Assembly: GCA_010015675.1 (NCBI GenBank)
Contig: ML977071.1
Location: 1 to 37,463, forward strand
Length of the DNA stretch: 37,463 nt
Direction of reading: 5' to 3'
DNA from: Byssothecium circinans
Lineage: Eukaryota; Ascomycota; Dothideomycetes; Pleosporales; Massarinaceae
Shown here one piece after another: positions 10,419 through 20,667 of the stretch (within the stretch, counting starts at the first letter, position 1; each line of letters starts with the position of its first letter). A program made the translations under genes and the position numbers. A model generated the notes under the pieces. That model did not search any database. It worked only from the letters and a program-made list of their open reading frames with translations, and was not told where the DNA came from.

Positions 10419-11243
10419 TCACTGCTTCCACGGGTTGCAGTAGGCGTAGGGGTTCTGCTTGATCTTGTCCTCCCTCCATCCCAAATGATGGCGAGCAGTC
10501 AGCTTCTCCAGCAGTTCCTCCAAAGAATTCCCCTTGGCGACCCAGTCGATCAACGGAGCACGATCGACCCCGTTGACATTCTTGACCTGGTCGAACGACT
10601 GTTCGCCAGCACCCAGCAAGTACTTGTAGCCATTGACGATAGGGAAGATCGTCAAGAGCTTCTGGAAGATGCGGTGGTCGTCTTCCGTGATGATGAAGGT
10701 CTTGCTGTAGATGATTGCGTCGGGGAGAATTGGGTCGCGCTCCTCCGCGACCTGCTTCCCCTCGGCGAAGACCTTGTCGAGAAAGTCCACGGCCAGCTTC
10801 CATTGCTCCTTTTCTTTGCCTTCGACTTCCTCATTGAGCTTGAAGCGAAGCATAAACAGGAGGCCCATCGGGACTTTGCACAGCTTGTAACCGGCTTCGA
10901 GCTTTTCGGACACGGCCATGGCTGGTGACTCTTGGTGGTGATGGTCTTGTGCTGTAGAATGAGCGCTGTAGACCTGTTGTTGGCGTGGAGAGGCCATGCT
11001 AACTGGCTGATACGATGATGGATCGGCTGTCATCGGTTGCGGTTGTGCGGATTGGCTGATGGGTGTGGGAGGTGCGAAGCCGTGTGCGAGACTAGTGTTG
11101 GCGTTGGCATGACCTTGCGGCTGATCTCGTCGCTGGCCGAAGATATTCGGAACTGCAAGTGTGATCGAAGGACTGTCCTGACGGGTACGCGGGGTAGAGC
11201 TGCTGTGAGATCGCTGCACGACAGTATCGTTGGATGATGGCAT
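10419..11243 (-). CDS. Hypothetical protein, 274 aa, low-complexity N-terminus and conserved-looking C-terminal domain
   Basis: A single minus-strand exon with ATG at 11243 and TGA at 10419-10421. Residues 1-110 are Ser/Pro/Gln/His-rich and likely disordered. Residues ~113-274 look like a compact alpha-helical domain with the blocks EKLEAGYKLCKVPMGLLF, EGKEKEQWKLAVDFLDKVF, PIVNGYKYLLGAGEQSFDQV and a Trp/Tyr/Pro-rich end (NPYAYCNPWKQ). There is no signal peptide or transmembrane helix. I do not recognise the family. The codon pattern and clean domain layout make this one of the better gene calls here. A (GT)23 tract (plus strand) and a TATA box lie upstream, consistent with minus-strand transcription. 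Confidence 0.85.
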   Translation of the reverse strand: MPSSNDTVVQRSHSSSTPRTRQDSPSITLAVPNIFGQRRDQPQGHANANTSLAHGFAPPTPISQSAQPQPMTADPSSYQPVSMASPRQQQVYSAHSTAQDHHHQESPAMAVSEKLEAGYKLCKVPMGLLFMLRFKLNEEVEGKEKEQWKLAVDFLDKVFAEGKQVAEERDPILPDAIIYSKTFIITEDDHRIFQKLLTIFPIVNGYKYLLGAGEQSFDQVKNVNGVDRAPLIDWVAKGNSLEELLEKLTARHHLGWREDKIKQNPYAYCNPWKQ

Positions 11244-11277
11244 CTTGATTTCTGGGGTGCTAGGGAAGCTGGATTTC

Positions 11278-11280
<3 letters not shown>

Positions 11281-11326
<46 letters not shown>
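11281..11326 (+). repeat. (GT)23 microsatellite in the leader of the 10419-11243 gene
   Basis: 46 bp of uninterrupted GT on the plus strand, equal to (AC)23 in the transcribed strand sense. It lies between the TATA box (11446-11453) and the ATG (11243), so it should be within the 5' UTR. Confidence 0.95.
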
Positions 11327-11328
<2 letters not shown>

Positions 11329-11445
11329 CAGGGCCGGCGTACGAGATGTGTGATGAGAGGACCCTGAGGAGCGAAGCGACAGATAGTTATGTGTGGTTGT
11401 GATGGTCAAGAGTTGAGCTGCAATGGTGATGTTGATGGGCGGGGG

Positions 11446-11453
11446 CTTTTATA
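11446..11453 (-). promoter_or_regulatory. TATA box of the minus-strand 274-aa gene
   Basis: TATAAAAG on the minus strand, 203 bp from the ATG. With the AC tract downstream it predicts a leader of roughly 150 nt. Confidence 0.5.
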
Positions 11454-12058
11454 GTCGCGTCGGGGAGGAATTTTACCTTCGTTGAAGACGTCATAGGATC
11501 TGTGCGGGCGGGCCCAACGCCTTCACGCAGGATAATTGCTTCTTATCGTGTGCAGTGAGCTCGGCGTCACATGAAAGAGGTCTTTAGACAACTACAATCA
11601 CTCAAAATTGGCTCCATATGCAGCAGAAGTGGGAATTCGACGGGCTCTGGAGACATGATTATGCGTCTGGGTCGCGCCTGCGCATCTAGGCCGCTCTTGC
11701 TCAAAGAACTGCGAGTGTAGTGTAACTCAGTCAATCGGAGGCCTTGATCGTGCCCAGGTGAGTAGCCTTGTCAGATCGTCATTTCCACAAAAATCATGAG
11801 TGGAAAAGTACACAGATACCGTCAAATGGAGTACCCTCACATGGACCAATTGACTCAAACCGCAGAGGCAGCGGATTTGCGGTGAAGAAGACTGCCCGTC
11901 GCTTTCAAGTCAGCTGATGCCAAGCCCGCTTGTGGGTCTGGCTCTATTTAAACACGTCCCTCCGCCTCTCACGGCCTCACCTCCACAACACTCTTTTCGC
12001 CCCCGCCCCTGCCCCCGCCGCCCCCTCCATTTCGGCCCTCCCATCAGCCCTCAGGGCC
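11454..12058. other. Intergenic; probable promoter of the decayed 12059 gene
   Basis: No gene is seen. A TATTTAAA element at about 11945-11952, followed by a strongly pyrimidine-rich leader, resembles a fungal promoter pointing right toward 12059. A similar TATTTAAG plus pyrimidine leader precedes 8188. Confidence 0.4.
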
Positions 12059-13004
12059 ATGGAACGTGAAGTTGCTTTAGAAATATGGCCTTGCGCCATC
12101 ATGAGAAGGCGGTGGATTGGATGAGTGGCTGGGTCGCTCTGGTACGTTCACATTCTCCACAAGCGTATTTGCAGACCGAGACTAACAATCTCAGCCGAGC
12201 GGCTCGGTCAGACGACCCAATGGCCTATGGAAGAGACCGTTACACTTGCCAGAGTCTTACGAGGTTTAATCCGCAAATCCTAACCCCCTCAAGAGCATCC
12301 CGACGTTCTCACAAAACCAATGGATGGTCTCTCCGGAAATCTCAGTGGCTCTTGTACACCAACGCCGTACTAAATATGCGAAAATCCAGCTGTCGCTTTC
12401 GGTACCGCCTTCTCTACAGCCATGGGCGAATTCGTCTCAGTCAAGAACCCTGCGTACATTGCCGCTGAGATTTCCAACAACAGTCCGACCCTCACCGAAG
12501 TCAGTCGCCGCGTCTCTCAGCGCTGAAGCTGCGCGAGAGACGCTATCTGCCTTACAAGCACACACGGTCGCACTGCCGCCAATAAGCATATGGACGCCTC
12601 CGATACAATTCCATCACCGATCATTTCCAGCCTAGGGCGACCACTCTCCGTACCGGCTGATTGCGACCAACGAATTCGATGTCTTCCTTCAAATCCGAGC
12701 CACTCTAGAGTGTCTGCTCATTTCGGCGCGCCGACCGTCCTTCATAATTGGTCTGTTCGACATCGAAACCGCCGCTTGGTCTGTCATATGTAGTTGTGTT
12801 GAAGGAGAAGAGGATGGATATTTCCCTAGGGGCCTTTTCGAGGAATGTTCAAGCAGTACATCGTTACCACATTCTTCACGCATCTTCTGTTGTTGTTTTG
12901 TTGTTACTGCTGTTGCTGTCGTTAGCTGTTTAAAGTATGTCGACCACGACACCTATTCACCAATTTTCACCGCTATTACTTCCATATCCATTCCATCTGT
13001 GTGA
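12059..13004 (+). pseudogene. Decayed two-exon gene with RIP-type nonsense codons
   Basis: The start region ATG 12059 reads MEREVALEIW, then appears frameshifted into the frame of ATG 12085 (MALRHHEKAVDWMSG). A 53-bp intron 12142-12194 has GTACGT, CTAAC and CAG. From 12195 one frame runs to TGA 13002-13004 with only two internal stops, TAA 12267-12269 and TAG 12633-12635. Both stops equal C-to-T changes of CAA or CAG. The segment after the second stop (NEFDVFLQIRATLECLLI, then FIIGLFDIETAAWSVI) looks well preserved. Between about 12385 and 12525 another frame looks better (FGTAFSTAMGEFVSVKNPAY), suggesting two compensating indels. No family is recognised. The start carries motif copy 4 (12061-12081). 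Confidence 0.45.
12061..12081 (+). repeat. Dispersed 21-bp motif, copy 4
   Basis: The same 21-bp motif with A at the variable position, here overlapping an ATG so that it encodes MEREVALE. In copies 1-3 the ATG is replaced by TTG. Confidence 0.85.
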
Positions 13005-13955
13005 TTGCCATCCCAATATACTGTGTATGAATCCTGTACTCAATGGCATGACCTCGAATTAGGATGAAACAAGCAGGCCTTGTAATAATGTCGGCCGCTC
13101 TGCTTTCATGAAACTACCCGATCATATTCATTCACGTAAACCGCATATCACAACATGATAAAACGCGCGGGCAGTGCGATCTACGTCCCGTCCATGCCTA
13201 TCCATGCGCCACGTCGTATTCAAAGTAGCTGGTCTTCTTACCTTAGTGACCCTTGGGCTGCAACCATTCCAAAGACTTCCTTATGCTCAATGGTGAAAGC
13301 GCTAGGACGTGGTTGAATGTTGGACGCGAAAAATAATATTGGTGAATTCAATGGTGTACTAAGGAAAGAAACACTACAGAGAAGTCGAGCTATTCACAGC
13401 CTATCACTGGTCAGTCTTGCTACAGACATAAAGTTATTTTTTTATTGATTCGGAGTGAATACTAAGCCAAATGTCCGTACTATAAAGAAACCTTGCTACT
13501 AGCGGCGGGTGGTTCTATAATTAAAGACACCAAAGGTATTGAATCTCAATTCCTGTCAAAGTGTGACGTAATTTGTAAACAACAATTATCTCCTACGTGG
13601 TCAGAAGCTCCTGTCACTGTCGCGCCTTCCACAAGTTGTCGATTCGCCACCTGACTAACTTCTCACGGTCTTTCCCCACTCTCAACCGCACACGGTAGCC
13701 ACCAATAATTTTATGTCGTATATATATTTATTAAACTGAGTTATTTCCATCTAAAGCAACTACACGTTCCTTGACCTGAGGAAGAGGAATGTGTAGTTGC
13801 TTTAGATGTTTTGCTTTTTTGTTCTTTAGTCTAGTGGATCTAATGCGAGACGAAATTTTGTTGTAGAGAATTTGACAACAAGTAGCGCGCATTCGAAACC
13901 AGACGACGTCACATTCATTTTGTTTCTTTTTGCAATTCTAAAAGACACCTATCTT
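13005..13955. other. AT-rich intergenic region containing the hairpin
   Basis: No gene is seen. The sequence is AT-rich around 13420-13560 and 13700-13870. The inverted repeat at 13748-13808 is the only clear structure. Confidence 0.45.
13748..13808. repeat. Hairpin made of motif copies 5 and 6
   Basis: Left arm 13748-13770 and right arm 13786-13808 pair at 22 of 23 positions around a 15-nt spacer. The motif is inverted at 13750-13770 and direct at 13786-13806. The variable position is T, and the direct copy has GGAAT for GGAAC. A short T6 run follows at about 13815-13820. The hairpin could be a small-RNA precursor, a MITE-like element reduced to its ends, or a palindromic duplication. Confidence 0.75.
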
Positions 13956-14174
13956 TCAGATCCACATGAGCCTGCGTTCACACTTCTGCAGCTCAATCGA
14001 CCGTAGCTCTGCTTTTCTACGGAGAACAGCTAGACTCACCTTGCCATCGGGTTGAAGCCTACACCGCAACCGCCCTCCCGGGAGCGTGGTGACGCTGACG
14101 CGCAAAGCGGATCTCATACCAGTAAAACGGGATTCAAAACACCACAGCATCGTCTTCCTTTGTTGGTTGCTCAA
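13956..14174 (-). CDS. Possible small minus-strand ORF with optional 54-bp intron
   Basis: A 72-codon frame starts at 14174. It contains a GTGAGT...GCAG segment of exactly 54 bp (18 codons) with no stop, so spliced (54 aa) and unspliced (72 aa) forms share the same frame. The peptide is basic with a few Trp. There is no recognised domain and the branch point is weak, so it may be fortuitous. Confidence 0.2.
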   Translation of the reverse strand: MSNQQRKTMLWCFESRFTGMRSALRVSVTTLPGGRLRCRLQPDGKVSLAVLRRKAELRSIELQKCERRLMWI

Positions 14175-15610
14175 TCCGCCGTCCAGCTTCGGAAGTCATT
14201 CACACACTTTCTTCTCAAGATATTCCGTTTTGCCGCAACCTCGCCGTATATGCCTTGATCCGCACGCTCGCTGACCTGACCACAGTCCTACGTGGATCGG
14301 TATCCACCGCTCGGTTGTCACCACCAGAGCCGATAGAAATCTTGGTGCATACGACTTCGGCGACGGCAGACGGAAGGTGCGACACGGAGATAAAGGCAGC
14401 GACTGACAATCACTACGCCAGCTATACATTCCATATGCCTGCTTGATCCCATGCGCTTACAGCAAGCATAGGAACGTCTTCCACACAAGGTGATTCGATT
14501 CCAGGAGCATCAGAGAAGTCGGTTGAGCCACAAGGCTCTCCCAGGCACTAATGCTACGAGCAAGATCAATGACGGGGCGACTTCCACGATCAGACCAACT
14601 CTCTCGTCCAGGAGAAGCATCTGGATCACCCAAAATCCGCCGGAATTAGCAGCGAAGCCAGAAAAGACCTGGCTATGGAAGATGGATAAGCGGTCCAGCA
14701 GGATCTATGACAATAGGGTTGAAGTCAATGGGTTCTTTCAAGGTCAGCGAGAGTTCAGGTTGGAATAATTGCTCGGGGAGATGATGGCGTACATGGTACA
14801 TTCCAGGCTCCCAGGAAATGTCGAAGTGGGATTCAAAACCGTATATATTCTCTTTAACAAGCTTATGTGATGCGCTTGCTTGAAGCTATTCTCTTCATGC
14901 ATTTTGTTCATGAGGGAATCATTATTTTGATGCCACTTCTTCAATTTGCGACGGCTTTCAAGCACAATCATTCCAATGCTTCCCACGTTGGCTCACTTTT
15001 GACCCGCTCCAGGCATCGCAACGGTGAAATTCGGGCTGGAAGGAACAATTATGCTATTCTTGTATAGTTTCTGGCCTGAAGATATGCTGTGCTCTGAAGA
15101 AAAAAGTCGTTGTTCACTCAAGACGAGGCTTCCGGTATCTTTCCGATGAATGATTGCGTGCACAAGCGCCGGGAAAGAGGCATGCAAAGTTGATGTGCCC
15201 ACAATCTCGACAATATGAGTCTATTCCTGCCTTACTTTCACCTGCTTTCGCCATCTTGGCTAATGACGCGAAAGCTGCACACAATGTGTAGGGTGGGATG
15301 TGCGAAGCCTCCATTTTGAACCGCATTCCATCCCAGCTCGTAACTGCGGCGGCACAGCGGGAAGGTATACGAAGGCAAATATAACCCTGATTCCGCTTCT
15401 TACGCAGAGTTTCCTTTCTGGAATCGCTGAGACTCATGCAGAGCGTACGATAGGGTGCTGCCGTTGCTGCCGGGGCTGGATTCGGGGCTCAACCTGAGGT
15501 GGGGTTTCGTTGTGCAGCGCTGTCTATTCTCTATCGCACCTGCAATGTACTCCCACAGCAGGTGAAATACCCGTCAGTCTCAAATAATGCACGCGACTAG
15601 GTCGCAGAGC
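14175..15610. other. No confident gene
   Basis: The plus-strand frames 14255-14446 and 14490-14768 have protein-like composition but are in different phases and lack convincing joining splice sites. The rest shows nothing I can support. Confidence 0.35.
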
Positions 15611-16330
15611 TCACGGTGCGGAGGAGAGCCACAGGCGGCGAACGTTGCGGTCTCCCGCGCACACCGCCGACCTTGTAGCTCGACGCAGAATCACTGGCAA
15701 TGGAAAGCGGGCTCTAGACAGTACAGCATGGGGTTTCCAATCGCTCCAGACCCAACGCGAATGGTGGCGATGCGCCTGCGGCGTACTCGGACGTGCTGTA
15801 GATGTTTGGCGCCCACATTGATCCCTTCGCCCAGCCGTTCGAGGAGTGCCATTTCGCGCGCCTTGTAATTCTCGGAGCAGTGTCTTTAAAACGTGAAGCG
15901 TCTCAATAGCTCGAGTAGCCGCTATCGAGATGCTCGAGGGGGTGGTTTGTTCGATGACGTCCTCCGTAGTGTTTTCCCCTTTCACAACACCAGCTTCGCG
16001 GCGAGCCCCTCGACGCCCGCCCACCAACACCATCACCCTCAATCCATCCGAATCTTTTTGGTTCCCACCTTCTTCATCTCTGAATCGTACATTGATATGA
16101 TTTTTATCTTCGTCTCCGCTAGCATGCGCGCCACTGAGGCCCCTCGTGCGAACCGCCCAGCCATACGTTGGTGCCTTTCCCGCCACCTTCACCACCCCCG
16201 CATCGACGAGGAGAGCAGCGAAGGTAGCTGAGAGAAATAAGACGGCACTGGAGAATACGGTGAGTCTGCGCTTCTGGTACATGATTCGGGGTACCGCTCG
16301 ATGCTTCAAGGAGCTCCCGGGCGGCACCAC
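15611..16330 (-). CDS. Long doubtful minus-strand ORF (up to 239 aa)
   Basis: The frame starts at 16330, with a more plausible Met near 16282 (MYQKRRLTVFSSAVLFL). That start would give an N-terminal signal-anchor or signal peptide followed by charged sequence. The C-terminal third becomes Arg/Pro/Ser/Thr-rich, while an overlapping frame there is richer in Trp, Tyr and Gly (GWAKGSMWAPNIYSTSEY). This suggests either a missed intron, a frameshifted relic or chance. No family is recognised. Confidence 0.22.
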   Translation of the reverse strand: MVPPGSSLKHRAVPRIMYQKRRLTVFSSAVLFLSATFAALLVDAGVVKVAGKAPTYGWAVRTRGLSGAHASGDEDKNHINVRFRDEEGGNQKDSDGLRVMVLVGGRRGARREAGVVKGENTTEDVIEQTTPSSISIAATRAIETLHVLKTLLRELQGARNGTPRTAGRRDQCGRQTSTARPSTPQAHRHHSRWVWSDWKPHAVLSRARFPLPVILRRATRSAVCAGDRNVRRLWLSSAP

Positions 16331-19006
16331 GGTGAGCCCTCCGGCGGCGTGACTTCACGCGCAAAGGCGGATACAAGCCACGGCTTGAATAGAGACGACA
16401 TATCAGTAGAGCGCATGCTCATCACCATCTCAGCTTACCCTCACGTGCAGGTTTAGATCAATAGAAGCACCCCTTGATCCGCCTTCTCCGGCGGGGCTAT
16501 ATGCGCAAAGACCGATACACCTCATCACCTTAAGAGTGGCGACAGATTCGGATGAGAGCGCGCTCAACCCCTTCTCGACTCGCTCTTAATATGCAGGATG
16601 ATAACGATAGAAGGCGCCCCTTCATCCACCTGTTGTCCGAATGGCCTTGTCCGCATGCGACCGCGCCATCCAACGGACCAAAGCGTAATAGAAGAAGCGG
16701 CAGACGTGAAAAGTAGGCCGGTATGAAGCCTCAGGCCGGCGGGATACACAATGGGCCCAGAGGCACTAAGAACTTGCAGTAATTGCGACGACACAAAGCC
16801 AAGGAATGACCGCGAAGGCTCAAAGCTAAAGAGATAACAGAGACTCCAAACCTCCAGCGCCCCTAATTCCCACCAGCTCCTCGCCCTCCCTCGAACCGCG
16901 CTCGCGCGTCACCGCCGTACGAAAGGATACAGAGGGAGGACACAATGGATAACACACTTGAGAAATAACGCATGTGCGCTTCGGGGTACACTGGGGAACG
17001 CTGGAGAGGTTGGGCTCAAGCTGAGAGAAGCGGTTAAACACCGAGAGGGTGGTGTGGAACGCCGAGAACTGTCTTACTGAACGAGACTTCACGATGCGAC
17101 GCCCTCCCTTTCACTCTGCCGATCAGAGGACGCCAACCGCCGTACGAACAAATAAGTTGATGATAGTGGAGGAGATACAACGTGGAGGATGGCATACAAT
17201 GTGGAGATAGACACAGAGCGTGGAGAATGAACATACAACGGTCGGGAAAAAGGGGGCGGGACGAAAGGAACCTCAGGAAGAAAGAGCGTCAACTCAATGG
17301 GACGGAGCATCGGGAGAGTGACCAAGTCGTAGATGAGGGCGCATCGCGATCAGACGAGCCACTCAGCATTTCAGGCCACCAGAGGTTCGGAAGATACTAC
17401 CAAAGCGCCATATCTCGGTCCAAGCCGTGAGTTAGCGTATGTTCGGCGGTCGCCGCCATGCTGTAAGTACTTGCTGCTAGTCTCTCGTGTCCTTGAGCTG
17501 CCCAAAGACCGAACAGTTAGGTGATCAGAGCAGGTACGAAGAACGTCTGCACCATCGACCACATCGTTACACGAACAGGCCGACAGCGACGAGAACGCAT
17601 GCCACCGCTTACGCGACGTTCACCCTCGTACGAAAGGCGCGTGCGGCACCTTGCCTCCTGATGAGATCTTCCTTCGTCTTCTCTCTTCCTCTTCCTACGA
17701 GCTTCGACCCCAAAGCGCAACGATTCCATGAATTGCATAATCGGCGATGCTCCTACCACAAAGAACGTGTGTGGAGTAGCGTCGACACCCTTTGCATCAT
17801 TCGGTCTCTCCAGGCTAGGTCATCACCCAGTGAAAGGAAAGTGCAGCCGATACAGCGGAAACGATATCCACATCTTGATGTACAAGGAGAGTCAGATCTA
17901 GGGCGGGGAAGATCCAGGGTACGAGGTGTGTGACAAACAGCACGAGGATAAAGAGACCAATGTCGAATTTCGTCGGGTTGAGTCTCTACGGTCGGTGTCA
18001 GGATGATGACTCTGAAGATGGTGGAAAAGATGGCTCGATGAGGTGCGATGGTTCTGGTTCGTCCGATTCATGTGAGCTCCGTTCGAGAAAGACGACGTCT
18101 TTAGGACTGCTCCGAAGCTAGTAAGTTCCCTTTCACTCCGCCTGTTCAGCACGGACCTCCGATGCTTGCGACAAACATTCGCTTACCCTTCACGCGCTAA
18201 ATGCCTCCCGGCCACCCCATTAACCCCCATACATCAACCTCGACGTCATCGCTCCTAAGCTCTTCAATATCCATCGAAAATGATGCCGCCGATGGCCATC
18301 GTCCTCGAACTCGGTCGGCTCCCGTGAACCATAGCGAAGATCGAGTCAAGATAGGCACAGTAGAGACATGAATGCGGCAGGCACTGCGTCCCGGAATGCG
18401 ACACGGGTTCACAGCCCGCTGTCTATACCCACGACTGGTATTCCCTCCGGGATCGGGAACGATTTCCTCAAGATGGTTTGGGGTCGACTGTAAGGTGGAT
18501 ACAAGAATGGGATGAAAAGGCGCCAGGAACCTCATCGCTACATCCTCAAACCAGGATCGAGCGATCAAACCGGAACATTACGACGAAGCTATACGGGCGA
18601 AAAGGATAGGATTATCGAGCAGGTATGAGCGGCACTGAGCGAGTTTCTTCACGTCTGCAGCATGCGCCCATTCCATCCGAACGTCGGAGATTGAACAGCA
18701 CCGTCCACCTGAGGCTCGGGATCCGACGCTTCGTAAATTAGACGTTAAGCTTTCATCCACAGCATTCGTCGGTAATACCGGGAAGGTCCGAAAGCAGTTC
18801 GATTCCAGTTGCTGGGCCGCCTCCTTCTCTTTAGTCGTGCCAAAAAAGCCAACGATTCTACCAAGGCAGCCCCGTGTTGAAGTCCTCCGCGCTAGAGGGG
18901 GATGTGGTCGTTCTAAGACGACTTCGAGGCGTGGTGTATACGCAAGCAATGATCCTCTTCTATCGTTGAAGATCGAACGATATAGATTGGCGCAGCGACT
19001 GTATCG
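16331..19006. other. Gene-less region with purine-rich plus strand
   Basis: No frame here is supported. From about 16800 the plus strand is rich in GA/GAAG words and the minus strand in pyrimidines. This lowers the number of stop codons on the minus strand and makes spurious long minus-strand frames likely. Isolated GTAAGT-like sites at 17465, 18121 (plus), 16437 and 18187 (minus) lack good partners. Confidence 0.4.
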
Positions 19007-19810
19007 TTACATCGATGCCAGAGCCAAAGAGCAGCGAATATTCTGGGTGTGCGACGGAAAACGTGCTCGAGGTTCGATGATGGCGGGATCATTACGGCCA
19101 TGCAACGTCGCTCCGGCGGGCGGGGTAACAAAGAGAAGCCCCCAGGACTGCCTGGGATCAACAACATGAGAAAGTTCTTCGGTCAACGGGTTTTGGTACT
19201 CGTGAGAACTTGTCGGGAAGGCCTGGATTGAACAACAAGCACATGCGATGAACGTGCCGTCGGAAACAGATGAAACATGCTCCAAGCCTCGGAGGTCGGG
19301 CCATCCACTCTCATCGCTCAACACAACAACTGCCTGCTTTTCTCGGCAGTACCATAGCAAACGCGAAAAATGTAGAGGACTTGATGAACCAAGCCTCGAA
19401 CTTGAGGTGGAGGGTCTTCGATCAAGGCTCAGACGAAAGATGTGAGCGCGTGTAAGCACGACTTTCACGATCACGAGCCGACTTTCTGTGCGCAGGAGAG
19501 TACGCAGTCCGTAGCGATTTTGGCGACGCATGAGATGAATGACTAGCGAGGACTCGACAGTGTCGACAATATGGCTTCGGCATAACAATATTGAAGGGAG
19601 GTGTCGGGCATTGGGATGGCCTCCTTCGATGCGGTTGAGTACGCGGTTCCAAGCGTAAGAAAGATCAGCGCTGCATCCAGGTAGCACGATCGATCCACCG
19701 TGGCTCCACGGACTCGTTGAGTTTTGCGTATAGAGCGATGAAGAGATATGCGCTCTTGAGCAGGGTAGAGGAGGCGTTGCCCGTCCAACTTGGCGCTTGA
19801 GACGAACCAT
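19007..19810 (-). CDS. Longest doubtful minus-strand ORF (267 aa)
   Basis: A 267-codon frame without a stop on the pyrimidine-rich strand. It is Ser/Arg/His-rich with no signal peptide, clear membrane segment or recognised motif, and it contains no splice sites. Because strand asymmetry depletes stops on this strand, length alone is weak evidence. It may be a fortuitous frame or a relic. Confidence 0.2.
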   Translation of the reverse strand: MVRLKRQVGRATPPLPCSRAHISSSLYTQNSTSPWSHGGSIVLPGCSADLSYAWNRVLNRIEGGHPNARHLPSILLCRSHIVDTVESSLVIHLMRRQNRYGLRTLLRTESRLVIVKVVLTRAHIFRLSLDRRPSTSSSRLGSSSPLHFSRLLWYCREKQAVVVLSDESGWPDLRGLEHVSSVSDGTFIACACCSIQAFPTSSHEYQNPLTEELSHVVDPRQSWGLLFVTPPAGATLHGRNDPAIIEPRARFPSHTQNIRCSLALASM

Positions 19811-20522
19811 GGTTGGCAGTCCGCCAAAAGCGAGAACCAGGGACCACCATGACCGGAAGACCTTAGATCGAGCTACGAGTACACTCGCACCATCGAGCGT
19901 AGCGAAAGTCGGATATGCACCTCACTGTGCGTTTCAACAGCCACCTTCGCAAATTCCAAGACGGAAGACACGATGCCAACAACGATATATTATTACCTTA
20001 GCTGATGATGACGAAGCGATGGTTCGAATCGGCGAATATAGACTATGCGAAAGGACGTCGGTCGAAAAGCATGATGGCTCTCGGTCAAGGCGGGATATAA
20101 ACACGGCGGGCGATACGAAGCTTCCGTTTCGCCAGCCGTAAGGCTAAGGACGATGGGCGCGTAAATATCTCCTTGCGCTCATGCTCTAGCGCTCCATGTC
20201 GATGTACATGCAGCGTTGCTGGAGCCGGGTTTTCGTTTCCTCGTCATTGGAACCATAAACGGTAGAGATATTTGCGATAATAGCGTGGAGGATACATTCG
20301 TCCAGCGATCGACTCGAGACGAAAGCAGGCGGGAGTTGTGAACGACGAAGTGAATCACATCGAGGAAAAGGATCCATTTCTTCGATAATCGATTCGAGAT
20401 GGCAACAGAGGAGAGTTGTGGTTCAAACCGACTGGACGCATAAACCGGGTTCGAAAGTGCTAGCATAAGGCGTCGAAGCTCTCGATGATGCAACAAGACA
20501 CCGCCCACATCGGTCACGCCCG

Positions 20523-20667
20523 TCCCAACAAGGATAGTTTGCCATACCGAAGGACCTTACGGCCCAACAGTTACACATGTTCTCCAAGAGGACCTGCTCC
20601 CAACCAAGGATAGTTTGCCATACCGAGGGACCTTGCGGCCCAACGGTTACACATGTTCTCCAAGAGG
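20523..20667. repeat. Tandem duplication (69/70 bp units) differing by transitions
   Basis: Unit 1 is 20523-20591 and unit 2 is 20598-20667, with 6 bp between them. They differ by one inserted C and three A/G changes, all A in unit 1 and G in unit 2 (plus strand). Two of the sites, TTAC versus TTGC and AACAG versus AACGG, are the kinds of change expected from repeat-induced point mutation or cytosine deamination on the other strand. Confidence 0.8.

Noticed and set aside
20026..20045. tRNA gene suggested by a GGTTCGAATC B-box match
   Set aside because: No A box at the right distance and no acceptor-stem pairing could be found on either side.
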